Source: Salinisphaera shabanensis E1L3A
GTDB lineage: Bacteria > Pseudomonadota > Gammaproteobacteria > Nevskiales > Salinisphaeraceae
Assembly (NCBI RefSeq): GCF_000215955.2
Contig: NZ_AFNV02000002.1
Span: forward strand, 1-64,000
DNA: 64,000 nt
Reading direction: 5' to 3'
Shown here: positions 16,311 through 24,915 of the stretch, in pieces
Numbering within the stretch: position 1 is the first letter of the stretch
Layout of the letters: every line of letters begins with the position of its first letter
Position numbers and translations under genes: made by a program
The notes under the pieces: generated by a model
What the model was told of the DNA's origin: nothing
Databases searched by the model: none
What the model saw: only the letters and a program-made list of their open reading frames with translations

Positions 16311-17374
16311 TGCGCCTCTACGAACGCTATATCCACGCCGAACTGCTGCGCGCCTGGGTCGTGGTCAATCTCATGCTGCTCGGGTTGTTCGGCTTCTTTG
16401 ATCTGTCGGTGCAGCTGGACGACGTCGGCCAGGGCAACTACAGCACTTTCGACGCCGTGGCCTTCACGCTGCGCCAACTGCCGCAGCGGCTGGTCGAACT
16501 GACCCCGTTCGCGACCCTGCTCACCGTGGTCATTGCCCTGGGACTGATGGCCAGCCGCCACGAACTGGTCATCCTGCGCGGCGCCGGGCTGTCTCCGGCC
16601 CGTATCGCCGGCACCGTGTTCAAGGCCGGCGTGGCGCTGCTCGTGATCATGCTGTGTGTGCAATCATTCGTGGCGCCGCCGCTGCTGCAGCGAGCGCAAC
16701 AGATGCGCGCAAGCGCGATCACCGGCGGCAGCATCGCCGACGACGCCAGTTTCTGGCTACGCGCCCGCAACGGCGTCGTCCACATCGGCGCGCTGGAAAA
16801 TGCACGGGTACCGGTAGAGATCGAGATATTCGAGTTCGGCGCGGACGCGACCTTGACCCGTTATCTGCACGCCGCGCGCGCGGATACCCCCTTGTCCGGG
16901 CCCTGGCGGCTGCAGCAGGTGACGGTCAAAGGCTTCAACCCCCGCGGCGACACCACCGCGCAGCGCGCCACGCTGGCGTGGTCGCCCACCCTCTACGAGC
17001 GCCAGCTGGCGGTACTCGACCGGTCGCCCGAGAGCCTGTCGCCGCTGTCGCTGTATCGCTACAGCCGCTATCTGCAGACCCATGATCAGGACGCTCAGCG
17101 TTTTCGCGTCGCGCTGTGGCAAAAGCTCGCCATGCCGCTCACCGCGATTGCCATGCTGCTGCTGGCCATGCCGCTGGTCTTCGCTAATCCCCGCGGTGCC
17201 AATTTCGGGCTCCGGGTCGCGGTCGCCGCCGGCATCGGCCTGCTCGCTTATGCATCGATGCAGGCGGTCGGCAATCTCGCGTTCGTGCTGGGGCTGTCGG
17301 CGCCGCTGTGCATGCTCACCCCAGGGTTGCTGCTATGCGTGGTCGCGGTGCTCTGGCTCAGACGCGTGGGATGA
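16310..17374 (+). CDS. LptG-like (YjgP/YjgQ family) permease
   Basis: A 354-residue partner of the preceding LptF-like protein. It opens with the LptG-type RLYERYIHAELLRAW helix and LDDVGQGNY loop, then the RHELVILRGAG coupling region, a periplasmic domain (about 130-260) and three C-terminal helices starting KLAMPLTAIAMLLLAMPLVF. The start ATG overlaps the previous stop by 1 bp, so the two are made together. The open frame extends further upstream only in the shadow of the lptF-like gene. LptB, the likely ATPase partner, is encoded near 54 kb in this window; no ATPase gene accompanies the pair here. Confidence 0.82.
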   Translation: MRLYERYIHAELLRAWVVVNLMLLGLFGFFDLSVQLDDVGQGNYSTFDAVAFTLRQLPQRLVELTPFATLLTVVIALGLMASRHELVILRGAGLSPARIAGTVFKAGVALLVIMLCVQSFVAPPLLQRAQQMRASAITGGSIADDASFWLRARNGVVHIGALENARVPVEIEIFEFGADATLTRYLHAARADTPLSGPWRLQQVTVKGFNPRGDTTAQRATLAWSPTLYERQLAVLDRSPESLSPLSLYRYSRYLQTHDQDAQRFRVALWQKLAMPLTAIAMLLLAMPLVFANPRGANFGLRVAVAAGIGLLAYASMQAVGNLAFVLGLSAPLCMLTPGLLLCVVAVLWLRRVG

Positions 17375-17522
17375 GGCATGCGCGTGGGGCCATCCGGGGC
17401 ACATGCGTTACCATCGGCGCCTTGACCCCCCCGACCCGCAAGCTGCGGCCCATGCTCGACGCCCGCTCTCCCCGCGCCGATGACCGGCGCCCGTCGACGA
17501 CATCTGCTGTCGTGTACCGCTC

Positions 17523-18512
17523 GTGACCGGCGCGCGGCAACCTGCGGCCGTGGCGCAGCGGTCGCTCAAGCTGGGCATCCTCTACAACGCCCACAGCGGC
17601 CGACATCGCAAACGCTGGGCCCAGCCCGACCTCGGCGACAGCGTACCCGCGATTCGTGCCAAAACCGCCGAAGAAATCCGCGCCGGACTGACCGAACTCG
17701 CCCGCGAGGGCGTCGAGCTGCTCGCCATCGCGGGCGGTGACGGCACTGTTCAGTCGGTGCTGAGCCATGTGATGCTCGGCGATCTGTTCGAGCGCCCGCC
17801 TCTGCTGGCGCTCGTGCCCACCGGCAGCACCAACATGACCGGCAACGACGTCGGCACGGTGCGGGTCAAGCGCGAGGGATGGCAGAAACTGCAGGCCTGG
17901 GCCGACAACCCGGTCGATATCGAACAACGCGTGGTCGCCCGCGACGTGCTCAAGATAGACCCCGGCGGCGATGCCCCCGCGTTCTGCGGCATGTTCTTCG
18001 GCGCCGGCGCGATCTACAACGCGGTCGAACATACGCAACGCAATCTGCACCAGTACGGTCTGCGCGGCGACGTGGGCCCCGGGGTGGCATTCACGCGCTT
18101 CGTCAAGGCCGTTGCGACCGGCGATCGACGCTATTTCTCACCGGTGACGGTGCGCTTGCGCGATGACCTGGGCAACGATCTCGACGAAGCGAGCATTCTG
18201 CTGTTCGCCAGCACGCTCGACACCCTCGTGCTCCGGCTACATCCGTTCTGGGGCGAGGAGCCGGGTCCGGTCGCCTGGACCACGGTGGCCGAATCGGCGG
18301 AGAAATTTCTGCGCCGCATGCCGGCCGTCTGCCGTGGGCGACGGCGGCGCTGGATGACGCCCGAGAAAGGCTATCGCAGCCACAATACCCAGCGCCTGGA
18401 GCTGCTGTTCGACGGCGGTTACATCGTCGACGGCGAATTCTTCAGCGCCCGCGTGGCCGACGGGCCGGTCGTACTCAGTTCGGCGGGCAAGGCCTCGTTC
18501 CTGAATCTTTGA
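17523..18512 (+). CDS. Diacylglycerol-kinase-fold lipid kinase, candidate ceramide/sphingoid kinase
   Basis: A 329-residue member of the DAGK/sphingosine-kinase/YegS family. Seen: YNAHSGRHRK near 21-30 (phosphate-binding), the ATP-site GGDGT at 71-75, and VPTGSTNMTGNDV, which replaces the usual P-GT-NDFA. The family phosphorylates lipid hydroxyls with ATP at the inner face of the inner membrane. Given its place in the ceramide operon, ceramide (to ceramide-1-phosphate) or a sphingoid base is the most likely substrate, as for the CpgB kinase of Caulobacter. The start is a GTG; upstream 148 bp hold no better start. Two bases separate it from the next gene. Confidence 0.75.
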   Translation: MTGARQPAAVAQRSLKLGILYNAHSGRHRKRWAQPDLGDSVPAIRAKTAEEIRAGLTELAREGVELLAIAGGDGTVQSVLSHVMLGDLFERPPLLALVPTGSTNMTGNDVGTVRVKREGWQKLQAWADNPVDIEQRVVARDVLKIDPGGDAPAFCGMFFGAGAIYNAVEHTQRNLHQYGLRGDVGPGVAFTRFVKAVATGDRRYFSPVTVRLRDDLGNDLDEASILLFASTLDTLVLRLHPFWGEEPGPVAWTTVAESAEKFLRRMPAVCRGRRRRWMTPEKGYRSHNTQRLELLFDGGYIVDGEFFSARVADGPVVLSSAGKASFLNL

Positions 18513-18514
18513 AC

Positions 18515-19474
18515 ATGCCAGCCGCACAGCGCGACCGCCGGCTGCATCAACTGCACATCATCGCCGGACCATGCAGCACGCCACAAACGCCGCAGCTCGA
18601 ACCGCTGCTGGCCGTGATCAGTGCGCGCTTCGGCGACGCCCTCGCCGCCGTCATCTACTACGGCTCCTGCCTGCGCAGCGGCGATCCCTACGATGGCCTG
18701 ATCGATTTCTATGTCGTGGTCGACGACTACGGGCGCCCCGGCCAGAGCCGTATCGGCGCCCTCGCCAACCGGCTCGTGCCGCCCAATGTGTATTACGCCG
18801 AACGCGCGACCGGGCACGGCATACTGCGCTGCAAATACGCGGTGCTCAGCGTCGAGCAACTGGAGGCCGGCGTCGGCAGGCGTGCGTTCCTGTCGTCGAT
18901 CTGGGGGCGTTTCGCGCAGCCCGTCGCGATCGTCCACGCACGCAGCGCGCACGACCACGACCGTGTACGCGCCGCCTGTGGCGAGGCCGTTGTCACCCTG
19001 CTGGAAAAGGCCCTGCCCGCCGTTGCACCGCCCGCCTCGGCGGCCGACACCTTCGCCGCCGCGCTCACACTGAGCTACGCCAGCGAGCTGCGGGTCGAGC
19101 GCGCCGGGCGCAGCGTTGCGCTGGTCGCCGCCGATGCGGCGGAATACAGCCACCGGCTGCGGTGCGCGGCGCCGTTGCTGTCGTTCGAGGTCAATCTCGA
19201 CGATCCGCAGGCGGTACGGTATCGGCCCTCGGCACAGCGCCGACAGCTGGCGAAGATCAGTTGGCCGCTACGGCGCGGCGCCGGCAAGCTGGTGTCGGTC
19301 GCGCGGCTCGTCAAGGCCTGTTTCACGTTCAGCGACGCGGTCGACTATGCCGCCTTCAAGATCGAACGCCATACCGGGGTTGCAATCGAGGTGACCGATC
19401 GCCTGCGGCGCCACCCGCTCGTGTTCGGCTGGGTCGCACTCTGGCGTGTCTACCGCCAGCGGCTGCTGCGCTGA
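18515..19474 (+). CDS. Tam41-like CTP:phosphatidate cytidylyltransferase family protein
   Basis: A 319-residue protein with the features of the Tam41/Mmp37 family, the soluble-type CDP-diacylglycerol synthase best known from mitochondria: YYGSCLRSG near 48-56 (the G-S of the nucleotidyltransferase fold), D64-F-Y-VVVDD (D70, D71), then NVYYAERATGHGILRCKYAVLSVEQL and SIWGRFAQPV, which parallel the Tam41 segments around its conserved Lys (here K107). Tam41 uses CTP and a phospho-lipid to give a CDP-lipid. Directly after a lipid kinase in a ceramide operon, it may turn ceramide-1-phosphate into a CDP-ceramide-like intermediate. That product is my inference. The ATG is preferred to the TTG 6 bp earlier. 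It is the last gene of the operon. Confidence 0.7.
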   Translation: MPAAQRDRRLHQLHIIAGPCSTPQTPQLEPLLAVISARFGDALAAVIYYGSCLRSGDPYDGLIDFYVVVDDYGRPGQSRIGALANRLVPPNVYYAERATGHGILRCKYAVLSVEQLEAGVGRRAFLSSIWGRFAQPVAIVHARSAHDHDRVRAACGEAVVTLLEKALPAVAPPASAADTFAAALTLSYASELRVERAGRSVALVAADAAEYSHRLRCAAPLLSFEVNLDDPQAVRYRPSAQRRQLAKISWPLRRGAGKLVSVARLVKACFTFSDAVDYAAFKIERHTGVAIEVTDRLRRHPLVFGWVALWRVYRQRLLR

Positions 19475-19494
19475 GGCCTGCGAACGGCGGTCAT

Positions 19495-19529
19495 AAAAAA
19501 CGCCGGCCGCGAGAACGGTCGACGCTTTT
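19495..19529. terminator. Bidirectional terminator between the Tam41-like gene and lpxC
   Basis: A6, then a stem with 9-bp arms (19501-19509 and 19516-19524, one mismatch and one wobble pair) around a 6-nt loop, then T4. A-rich on one side and T-rich on the other, it can serve both convergent transcripts, which end 20 and 24 bp away from it. Confidence 0.6.
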
Positions 19530-19552
19530 CAAATCGCCTGGCCGAGTCCGGC

Positions 19553-20473
19553 TCAGGCGGCCGCGACCACCGGCCGCGCGTTGATATAGGTCACCGGCGA
19601 TTCGGAAATATCCTCATAGGTGACTTCTTCCCAGGCTTTTTCGTCGTCGAGCAGTGCGCGCAGCAGCTTGTTGTTGAGCGCATGGCCGGACTTGTAGCCG
19701 GAGTAGCTGCCGATCAGGCCATGCCCGAGCAGATACAGATCGCCGATCGCGTCCAGAATCTTGTGGCGCACGAACTCGTTGTCGTAGCGCAGGCCGTCGG
19801 CGTTGAGCACCCGATAATCGTCCAGCACCACGGCATTGTCCATCGAACCGCCGCGGGCAAGATTGTGCGAGCGCAAAAACTCGATATCGCGCATGAAGCC
19901 GAAGGTGCGCGCGCGGCTGACTTCCTTGACGAACGAGGTCGTCGAGAAATCCACCGTCGCCGACTGGGTGTCGGAATCGAACGCGGGATGATCGAAATCG
20001 ATGCAGAAACTTACCTTGAACCCGTCGAAGGGGTCGAACCGGGCCCACTTGTCTTCGTCGGTAACCTGCACCGAGCGCTTGATACGAATGAACTTCTTCG
20101 GCGCATCCAGTTCCTGGATGCCGGCCGACTGGATCAGAAATACGAACGGGCCGGCGCTGCCATCCATAATCGGCAGTTCGTCCGAGGACAGTTCGACGAT
20201 CGCATTGTCGATACCGAGCCCGGCCATGGCCGACAGCAGATGCTCGACGGTCTGCACGCGCACACCGTCGTCGACCAGTGTGGTGGCCAGCGTCGTGTCG
20301 CCGACCTTGAAGGCGTCGCCGCGGAATTCCTTCATCGGTGAACAGTCGGTACGACGGAACACGATGCCCATATCCGCCTTGCCCGGGCGCAAGGTCATGT
20401 AGACCTTCTGACCGGTATGCAGGCCGACACCGGTCGCCCGGATGGGGTTTTTCAGGGTGCGTTGTTTAAGCAT
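19553..20473 (-). CDS. lpxC: UDP-3-O-acyl-N-acetylglucosamine deacetylase
   Basis: A 306-residue zinc deacetylase that performs the committed step of lipid A synthesis, removing acetate from UDP-3-O-acyl-GlcNAc in the cytoplasm. Full family length. The zinc site is visible as [16 protein letters not shown] (first His) and HKILDAIGD (second His and Asp), with [12 protein letters not shown] near the C-terminus (general acid/base His). It stands after ftsZ as in Escherichia coli, so lipid A synthesis is tied to division genes, and its end faces the end of the sphingolipid operon. The start [19 protein letters not shown] is the canonical N-terminus. Two strong hairpins lie between ftsZ and lpxC. 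Confidence 0.97.
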   Translation of the reverse strand: MLKQRTLKNPIRATGVGLHTGQKVYMTLRPGKADMGIVFRRTDCSPMKEFRGDAFKVGDTTLATTLVDDGVRVQTVEHLLSAMAGLGIDNAIVELSSDELPIMDGSAGPFVFLIQSAGIQELDAPKKFIRIKRSVQVTDEDKWARFDPFDGFKVSFCIDFDHPAFDSDTQSATVDFSTTSFVKEVSRARTFGFMRDIEFLRSHNLARGGSMDNAVVLDDYRVLNADGLRYDNEFVRHKILDAIGDLYLLGHGLIGSYSGYKSGHALNNKLLRALLDDEKAWEEVTYEDISESPVTYINARPVVAAA

Positions 20474-20654
20474 CGAATTCTTGTCCTTGTGGCGGTCCAG
20501 TAACGCTAGGCGCGCCGTGTCACAAAGTCGTCAACTGTTGAACACATACTTTATGCACAATGGCTTAATTTCGCCTTAACCTGCCGCGCCCATACTTTCG
20601 CGTCCGGAGCAGGCCCGCAGGCCAACCCACAAAGCCGCTTAGGTTAACACAGGG

Positions 20655-20692
20655 GCGTCGGTCGGCAGCGCACGGCTACCGCCGACCGACGC
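20655..20692. terminator. Perfect 12-bp-arm hairpin between ftsZ and lpxC
   Basis: Arms at 20655-20666 and 20681-20692 are exact reverse complements around a 14-nt loop. There is no T-run on either side, so it may slow, protect or rho-independently weaken ftsZ read-through rather than terminate it. It is 59 bp past the ftsZ stop. Confidence 0.5.
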
Positions 20693-20700
20693 ACGATCTC

Positions 20701-20731
20701 CTGCCGCCGGCCCGCGGGCCGGCTTCGGCAG
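20701..20731. terminator. GC-rich hairpin directly after ftsZ
   Basis: A perfect 16-nt palindrome (20707-20722) is flanked by additional pairing arms CTGCCG and CGGCAG with a 3-nt bulge. It lies 20 bp after the ftsZ stop and together with the neighbouring hairpin forms a double stem. No U-tract follows, so termination is uncertain. Confidence 0.45.
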
Positions 20732-20750
20732 TTGCCCTGCATCGCCGTCT

Positions 20751-21896
20751 TCAGTCCGCCTGATTGCGCAGGAAGGCCGGGACGTCGAAGTAGTCCATAT
20801 CGACCGCGGCGTTCTCCCGCGAGGACTGCTGCGGACGATTGCGGATCACGGTCGGGCGATCCAGATCCTCGTAACGCATCTGCCCACCGGCATCACGCTT
20901 GACGGCCCGGATGGCTTCGCGCTCCTCGGCCTGGTGACCGAGACCGGTGGCGACCACGGTCACGCAGATCTCGTCGCCCATGGTCGGATCCTCGGCCATG
21001 CCAACGATGACTTCGGCGTTGTCCGCACCCATGTCGGCGATGACTTCGTTGACGATCTGGAACTCGTGGATACCCAGATTCTCGTCGCCGGAGACGTTCA
21101 CCAGCAGACCCTGGGCACCGTGCAGGCTCAGATCATCCAGCAGCGGCGAAGCCAGCGCGGCTTCGGCCGCTTCACGGGCACGATCGTCGCCGACGGCCGT
21201 TGCGCGACCCATCATGGCCATGCCTTGTACCGACATCACACGACGCACGTCGGCAAAGTCGACGTTGATGACGCCCGGACGGGTGATCAGGTCAGAGATG
21301 CCCTGCACCGCGTTATGCAGCACGTTGTTGGCCGCCTGGAAGGCGTTCTTCAGCGTGGTGGCCTTGCCGAGTGCGGTCAGCAGCTTTTCGTTCGGGATCA
21401 CGATCAGCGAGTCGACGTAACGACCCAGTTCCTCGATACCCTGCTTGGCAATCTCCATGCGACGACCGCGCTCGAACGGGAACGGCTTGGTCACAACAGC
21501 CAGGGTAAGAATACCCATTTCGCGGGCGATCTCGGCCACGACCGGTGCCGCGCCGGTACCGGTGCCGCCGCCCATGCCGGCGGTGATGAACAGCATGTCC
21601 GCGCCTTCGATGGATTCACGAATACGATCGCGATCCTCTTCGGCGGCCTGACGGCCGATGGCCGGGTCTGCACCTGCGCCCAGGCCGCGGGTGACGTTCA
21701 TGCCGAGCTGTACGAGCACATCGGCATCGCACCGTTCCAGATGCTGGGCATCGGTGTTGGCACAGATGAAATCAACGCCTTCGATGCCGCCGTTGACCAT
21801 CTGGTTGATGGTGTTACCGCCGCCACCGCCGACGCCGATGACCTTGATGACGGCCTTGTCGGTCTTTTGATCTGCAAATTCAAATACTTCTGGCAT
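20751..21896 (-). CDS. ftsZ: Cell division protein FtsZ
   Basis: A 381-residue bacterial tubulin that forms the Z ring at mid-cell. Seen: GVGGGGGNTINQM near 21-33 (nucleotide site), the tubulin signature GGGTGTG at 109-115, the T7-loop region NVDFADVR with its catalytic acidic residue, and the conserved C-terminal peptide DYFDVPAFLRNQ that binds FtsA and ZipA. GAGGTG stands a few bases before the ATG. It follows ftsA by 101 bp, a gap that could hold an extra promoter. There is no sign of truncation. Confidence 0.98.
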   Translation of the reverse strand: MPEVFEFADQKTDKAVIKVIGVGGGGGNTINQMVNGGIEGVDFICANTDAQHLERCDADVLVQLGMNVTRGLGAGADPAIGRQAAEEDRDRIRESIEGADMLFITAGMGGGTGTGAAPVVAEIAREMGILTLAVVTKPFPFERGRRMEIAKQGIEELGRYVDSLIVIPNEKLLTALGKATTLKNAFQAANNVLHNAVQGISDLITRPGVINVDFADVRRVMSVQGMAMMGRATAVGDDRAREAAEAALASPLLDDLSLHGAQGLLVNVSGDENLGIHEFQIVNEVIADMGADNAEVIVGMAEDPTMGDEICVTVVATGLGHQAEEREAIRAVKRDAGGQMRYEDLDRPTVIRNRPQQSSRENAAVDMDYFDVPAFLRNQAD

Positions 21897-21997
21897 GATG
21901 CACCTCTATCTTGGTTGCCGTGCTTTTTCCTTGCGGAAAAACCTTTTGTGTCGGGGCCGGCGACTGCCGGCTCATCCGACGTTGATCGAACGTGTCT

Positions 21998-23233
21998 TTA
22001 GAAATTCCCCTGGAACCAGGCCTTCATCCGCTCCCAGACCTGCGCAAACGAATTATCGTTATTGGAAACGTCGATTCCCGGCCGGGGCTGGGAACGATTA
22101 CCGAACTCGAGCAGACCCACGCCAGTGGCATGGATCGGATTCTTGACCACATCGGAGAGCCCCTGCACGCGTTGCGGCGTGCCCAGACGAACCGACATAT
22201 GAAAGACCTCTTCGGCCAGGTCGGTCAGCCCTTCCATCTTCGATGACCCGCCGGTAATCACCACGCCCCCGGCCAGCAGATCCTCGAAGCCGGAACGCAC
22301 CAGCTCCTTGTGGATGAGCATGAACAGCTCTTCGTAGCGCGGCTTGATGACCTCGGCGAGCGTATAACGCGACAGCCGCCGCGGCGGGCGCTCCCCCACG
22401 CTTGGCACTTCGATGGCGTCGTCGTCTTCAATGAGCTCAGGCAGCGCGCAGCCGTAGCGGATCTTGATGCCCTCGGCGTGCTGGGTCGGCGTGCGCAGTG
22501 CCACCGCAATATCGTTGGTGACCTGATCGCCGGCGATCGGGATCACGGCCGTGTGGCGGATCGAACCGTTGACGAACACGGCGATATCCGATGTGCCGCC
22601 ACCGATATCCACGAGCGCGACGCCGAGATCCTTCTCGTCGTCAGAGAGCACCGCATAGCTCGATGCCAGTTGCTCGAGCGACAGTTTGGAAACTTCCAAC
22701 CCGCAACGGGCCACACATTTCTGAATGTTCTGGGCCGATGTCACAGCACCCGTGACGATATGCACCTTGGCTTCCAGACGCACGCCGGACATGCCGACGG
22801 GCTCCTGGATGCCTTCGTTATCGTCGACCGCGAACTCCTGCGGCAGCACGTGCAGGATCTTCTGATCGGCCGGAATCGCCACCGCGCAGGCCGCGTCGAT
22901 AACCCGCTCGATATCGGATTCGGTGACTTCCTTGTTGCGTACCGCCACGATGCCGTGCGAGTTCAACGAGCGCACGTGTGCGCCGGAAATACCGCAATGC
23001 ACGGACTGAATCCGGCAGCCGGCCATCAGCTCGGCTTCCTCGACCGCGCGGCGAATGGAATCGGTGGTCGATTCAATATTGACCACCATCCCCTTTTTCA
23101 TCCCGCGCGACGGCGCACTACCCAGACCAATGATCTCGAGCTTGCCCTCGTTCACCTCGGCGACGATACAGGCGACCTTGGAGGTGCCAATATCGAGACC
23201 GACGACGAGATTCTGGTCAGGCCGCTTGCTCAT
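21998..23233 (-). CDS. ftsA: Cell division protein FtsA
   Basis: A 411-residue actin-family ATPase that tethers FtsZ to the inner membrane. Visible: phosphate 1 VVGLDIGTSK near residue 9, DIGGGTSDIAVF (phosphate 2), VVITGGSSKMEGL (adenosine motif) and a C-terminal amphipathic end VWERMKAWFQGNF, the membrane-targeting sequence. The start ATG 23233 is backed by AGGAGAAAGGTG directly upstream; longer in-frame codons have no homology and overlap ftsQ. With this start it overlaps ftsQ by 17 bp. Confidence 0.96.
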   Translation of the reverse strand: MSKRPDQNLVVGLDIGTSKVACIVAEVNEGKLEIIGLGSAPSRGMKKGMVVNIESTTDSIRRAVEEAELMAGCRIQSVHCGISGAHVRSLNSHGIVAVRNKEVTESDIERVIDAACAVAIPADQKILHVLPQEFAVDDNEGIQEPVGMSGVRLEAKVHIVTGAVTSAQNIQKCVARCGLEVSKLSLEQLASSYAVLSDDEKDLGVALVDIGGGTSDIAVFVNGSIRHTAVIPIAGDQVTNDIAVALRTPTQHAEGIKIRYGCALPELIEDDDAIEVPSVGERPPRRLSRYTLAEVIKPRYEELFMLIHKELVRSGFEDLLAGGVVITGGSSKMEGLTDLAEEVFHMSVRLGTPQRVQGLSDVVKNPIHATGVGLLEFGNRSQPRPGIDVSNNDNSFAQVWERMKAWFQGNF

Positions 23234-23963
23234 CACCTTTCTCCTGATTGCCCGTCGCGGCACGCGTGCCGCCGACCGCAAAACCGTCGCTGTAGCGCAG
23301 ATCGACATAACCGGCCTCGGCCAGTCGGCTGCGCGCCTGTTCATCACCCAGCGCATAGCGCACAAAGCGCTGCACGCGGGCATCGATATCGTCACGTCCA
23401 AGCCGCAGTTCCAGCCCGTCGGCTAGCCGCGCGCTCCACGAGCCGCGCGCGTCGAGCGTCAGGCTGTCGAGCTTTACGTCGTGGGCCGCGAGTGTCTTGG
23501 ACAACGTCCGATACGTGTTGTAAACCTTCAGACCGGCGGTATCCGGGCCGTCGAGCTGAACCAGATCACTCGGGCGCGTTTCGCCCGAGGGTGTAAAAAC
23601 CTGGCCGTCCTTGGCGAGCACGCCGCTGTCGCCCCAGAGGGCGACCGGTTCGTGCTCGCTCACGCGCACGACCACGCCATCGGGCCAATGCCGCGATACC
23701 TTCACTTCACGCAGCCAGGCTAGATTACCCAGTTTCGCTTGCAGCCCTTCGAGGTCAACATCGAAGAACGATGCATCCAGATAAGGTGCCGCGATTTCTG
23801 CGATTCGATCGTCGCTGACATGCACCGCATCGCCGCTAATATACAGGTGACGGGTGGCTTCGCCTTCCGGCTTGATCCCCTGCCATGTGCAGGCTGCCAC
23901 GCCCAGCAGCAGACCCGCGCCCAGCAGGGCATCCCGCCAGCGTTTGGGTTCACGCCAGTTCAT
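23217..23963 (-). CDS. ftsQ: Cell division protein FtsQ
   Basis: A 248-residue bitopic inner-membrane division protein. Short cytoplasmic N-terminus, one transmembrane helix (about 12-28, ALLGAGLLLGVAACTW), then the periplasmic POTRA domain (about 38-105: LYISGDAVHVSDDRIAEI through VSRHWPDGVVVRVSEHEPVALW) and the beta-domain that binds FtsL/FtsB. It overlaps ddlB by 14 bp and ftsA by 17 bp, the normal ddlB-ftsQ-ftsA order. Confidence 0.95.
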   Translation of the reverse strand: MNWREPKRWRDALLGAGLLLGVAACTWQGIKPEGEATRHLYISGDAVHVSDDRIAEIAAPYLDASFFDVDLEGLQAKLGNLAWLREVKVSRHWPDGVVVRVSEHEPVALWGDSGVLAKDGQVFTPSGETRPSDLVQLDGPDTAGLKVYNTYRTLSKTLAAHDVKLDSLTLDARGSWSARLADGLELRLGRDDIDARVQRFVRYALGDEQARSRLAEAGYVDLRYSDGFAVGGTRAATGNQEKGDEQAA

Positions 23964-24915
23964 TGTCTTTCTCCTGATTGGTCGTCGTGAGCGTAGCGCC
24001 GAGAATGCGCCACACCAGTTCGTCGAAATCCATTCCTGCGGCGCGTGCGGCCATCGGCACGAGCGAGTGGGACGTCATGCCGGGAATGGCATTCAATTCC
24101 AGAAACCACGGCTGGCCGGCATCGTCGAGCATCAAGTCGACGCGGCCCCAGCCGGTTGCGCCCGTGATCTCGAACGCACGCAGCGCCAGACGCTGCAGCT
24201 CGGCCTCGCGGCCCTGTTCGAGATCGCAGGGGCAGTGATAAAGCGTGTCGTTGGCGACGTACTTCGCTTCGTAGTCGTAGAAACCACTCGACGGCTCGAT
24301 ATGGATCAGCGGCAACGCGCGCCCGTCGAGGATCGCAGCCGTGTATTCAGGCCCGTTCACGAATTGCTCGGCCATGACCTCGCGATCGTATTTCGCCGCC
24401 TCGGCGCGTGCGGCATCGAGATCCTCGATGCGCTCGACCTTACTGATGCCGATAGTCGAGCCTTCATGTACCGGCTTGACGATGAGCGGCAGCCCCAGCG
24501 CTTCGACCACCGCCTTGGACTCCGTATTCGCATCCAGTAGCCGATGCGCCGGTGTGGGAATACCTTGAGCGGCCCAGAGCGCTTTCGTGCGTACCTTGTC
24601 CATGGACAGCGCGCAGGCGAGCACGCCGCTGCCGGTATACGGCAGGCCCTGGAGTTCCAGCGCGCCCTGGACCACGCCGTCTTCGCCGCCGCGACCATGC
24701 AGCGCCAGCCAGACGCGGTCGAAACCTTCGTCGGCGAGACCCAGCACGCGATGTTGGTCGACATCGATCATCGTTACGTCCACACCGCGGCGTTGGAGAG
24801 CGGCGCCGACGGCAGCGCCCGAATCGAGGGAGACCGCTCGCTCTGCCGACCAGCCGCCCATCAACACGGCGACACGGCCAAACGCGCTCGCATCGGTAAT
24901 ACGCGGGTTGCTCAT
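23950..24915 (-). CDS. ddlB: D-alanine--D-alanine ligase
   Basis: A 321-residue ATP-grasp enzyme joining two D-Ala for the peptidoglycan stem. Seen: [17 protein letters not shown] near 17-33, [35 protein letters not shown] (the classical Ddl signature), [15 protein letters not shown], and the metal-binding C-terminal [17 protein letters not shown]. The family's usual HG-xGEDG is kept. The start overlaps the murC stop by 4 bp. Confidence 0.97.
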   Translation of the reverse strand: MSNPRITDASAFGRVAVLMGGWSAERAVSLDSGAAVGAALQRRGVDVTMIDVDQHRVLGLADEGFDRVWLALHGRGGEDGVVQGALELQGLPYTGSGVLACALSMDKVRTKALWAAQGIPTPAHRLLDANTESKAVVEALGLPLIVKPVHEGSTIGISKVERIEDLDAARAEAAKYDREVMAEQFVNGPEYTAAILDGRALPLIHIEPSSGFYDYEAKYVANDTLYHCPCDLEQGREAELQRLALRAFEITGATGWGRVDLMLDDAGQPWFLELNAIPGMTSHSLVPMAARAAGMDFDELVWRILGATLTTTNQEKDNELA

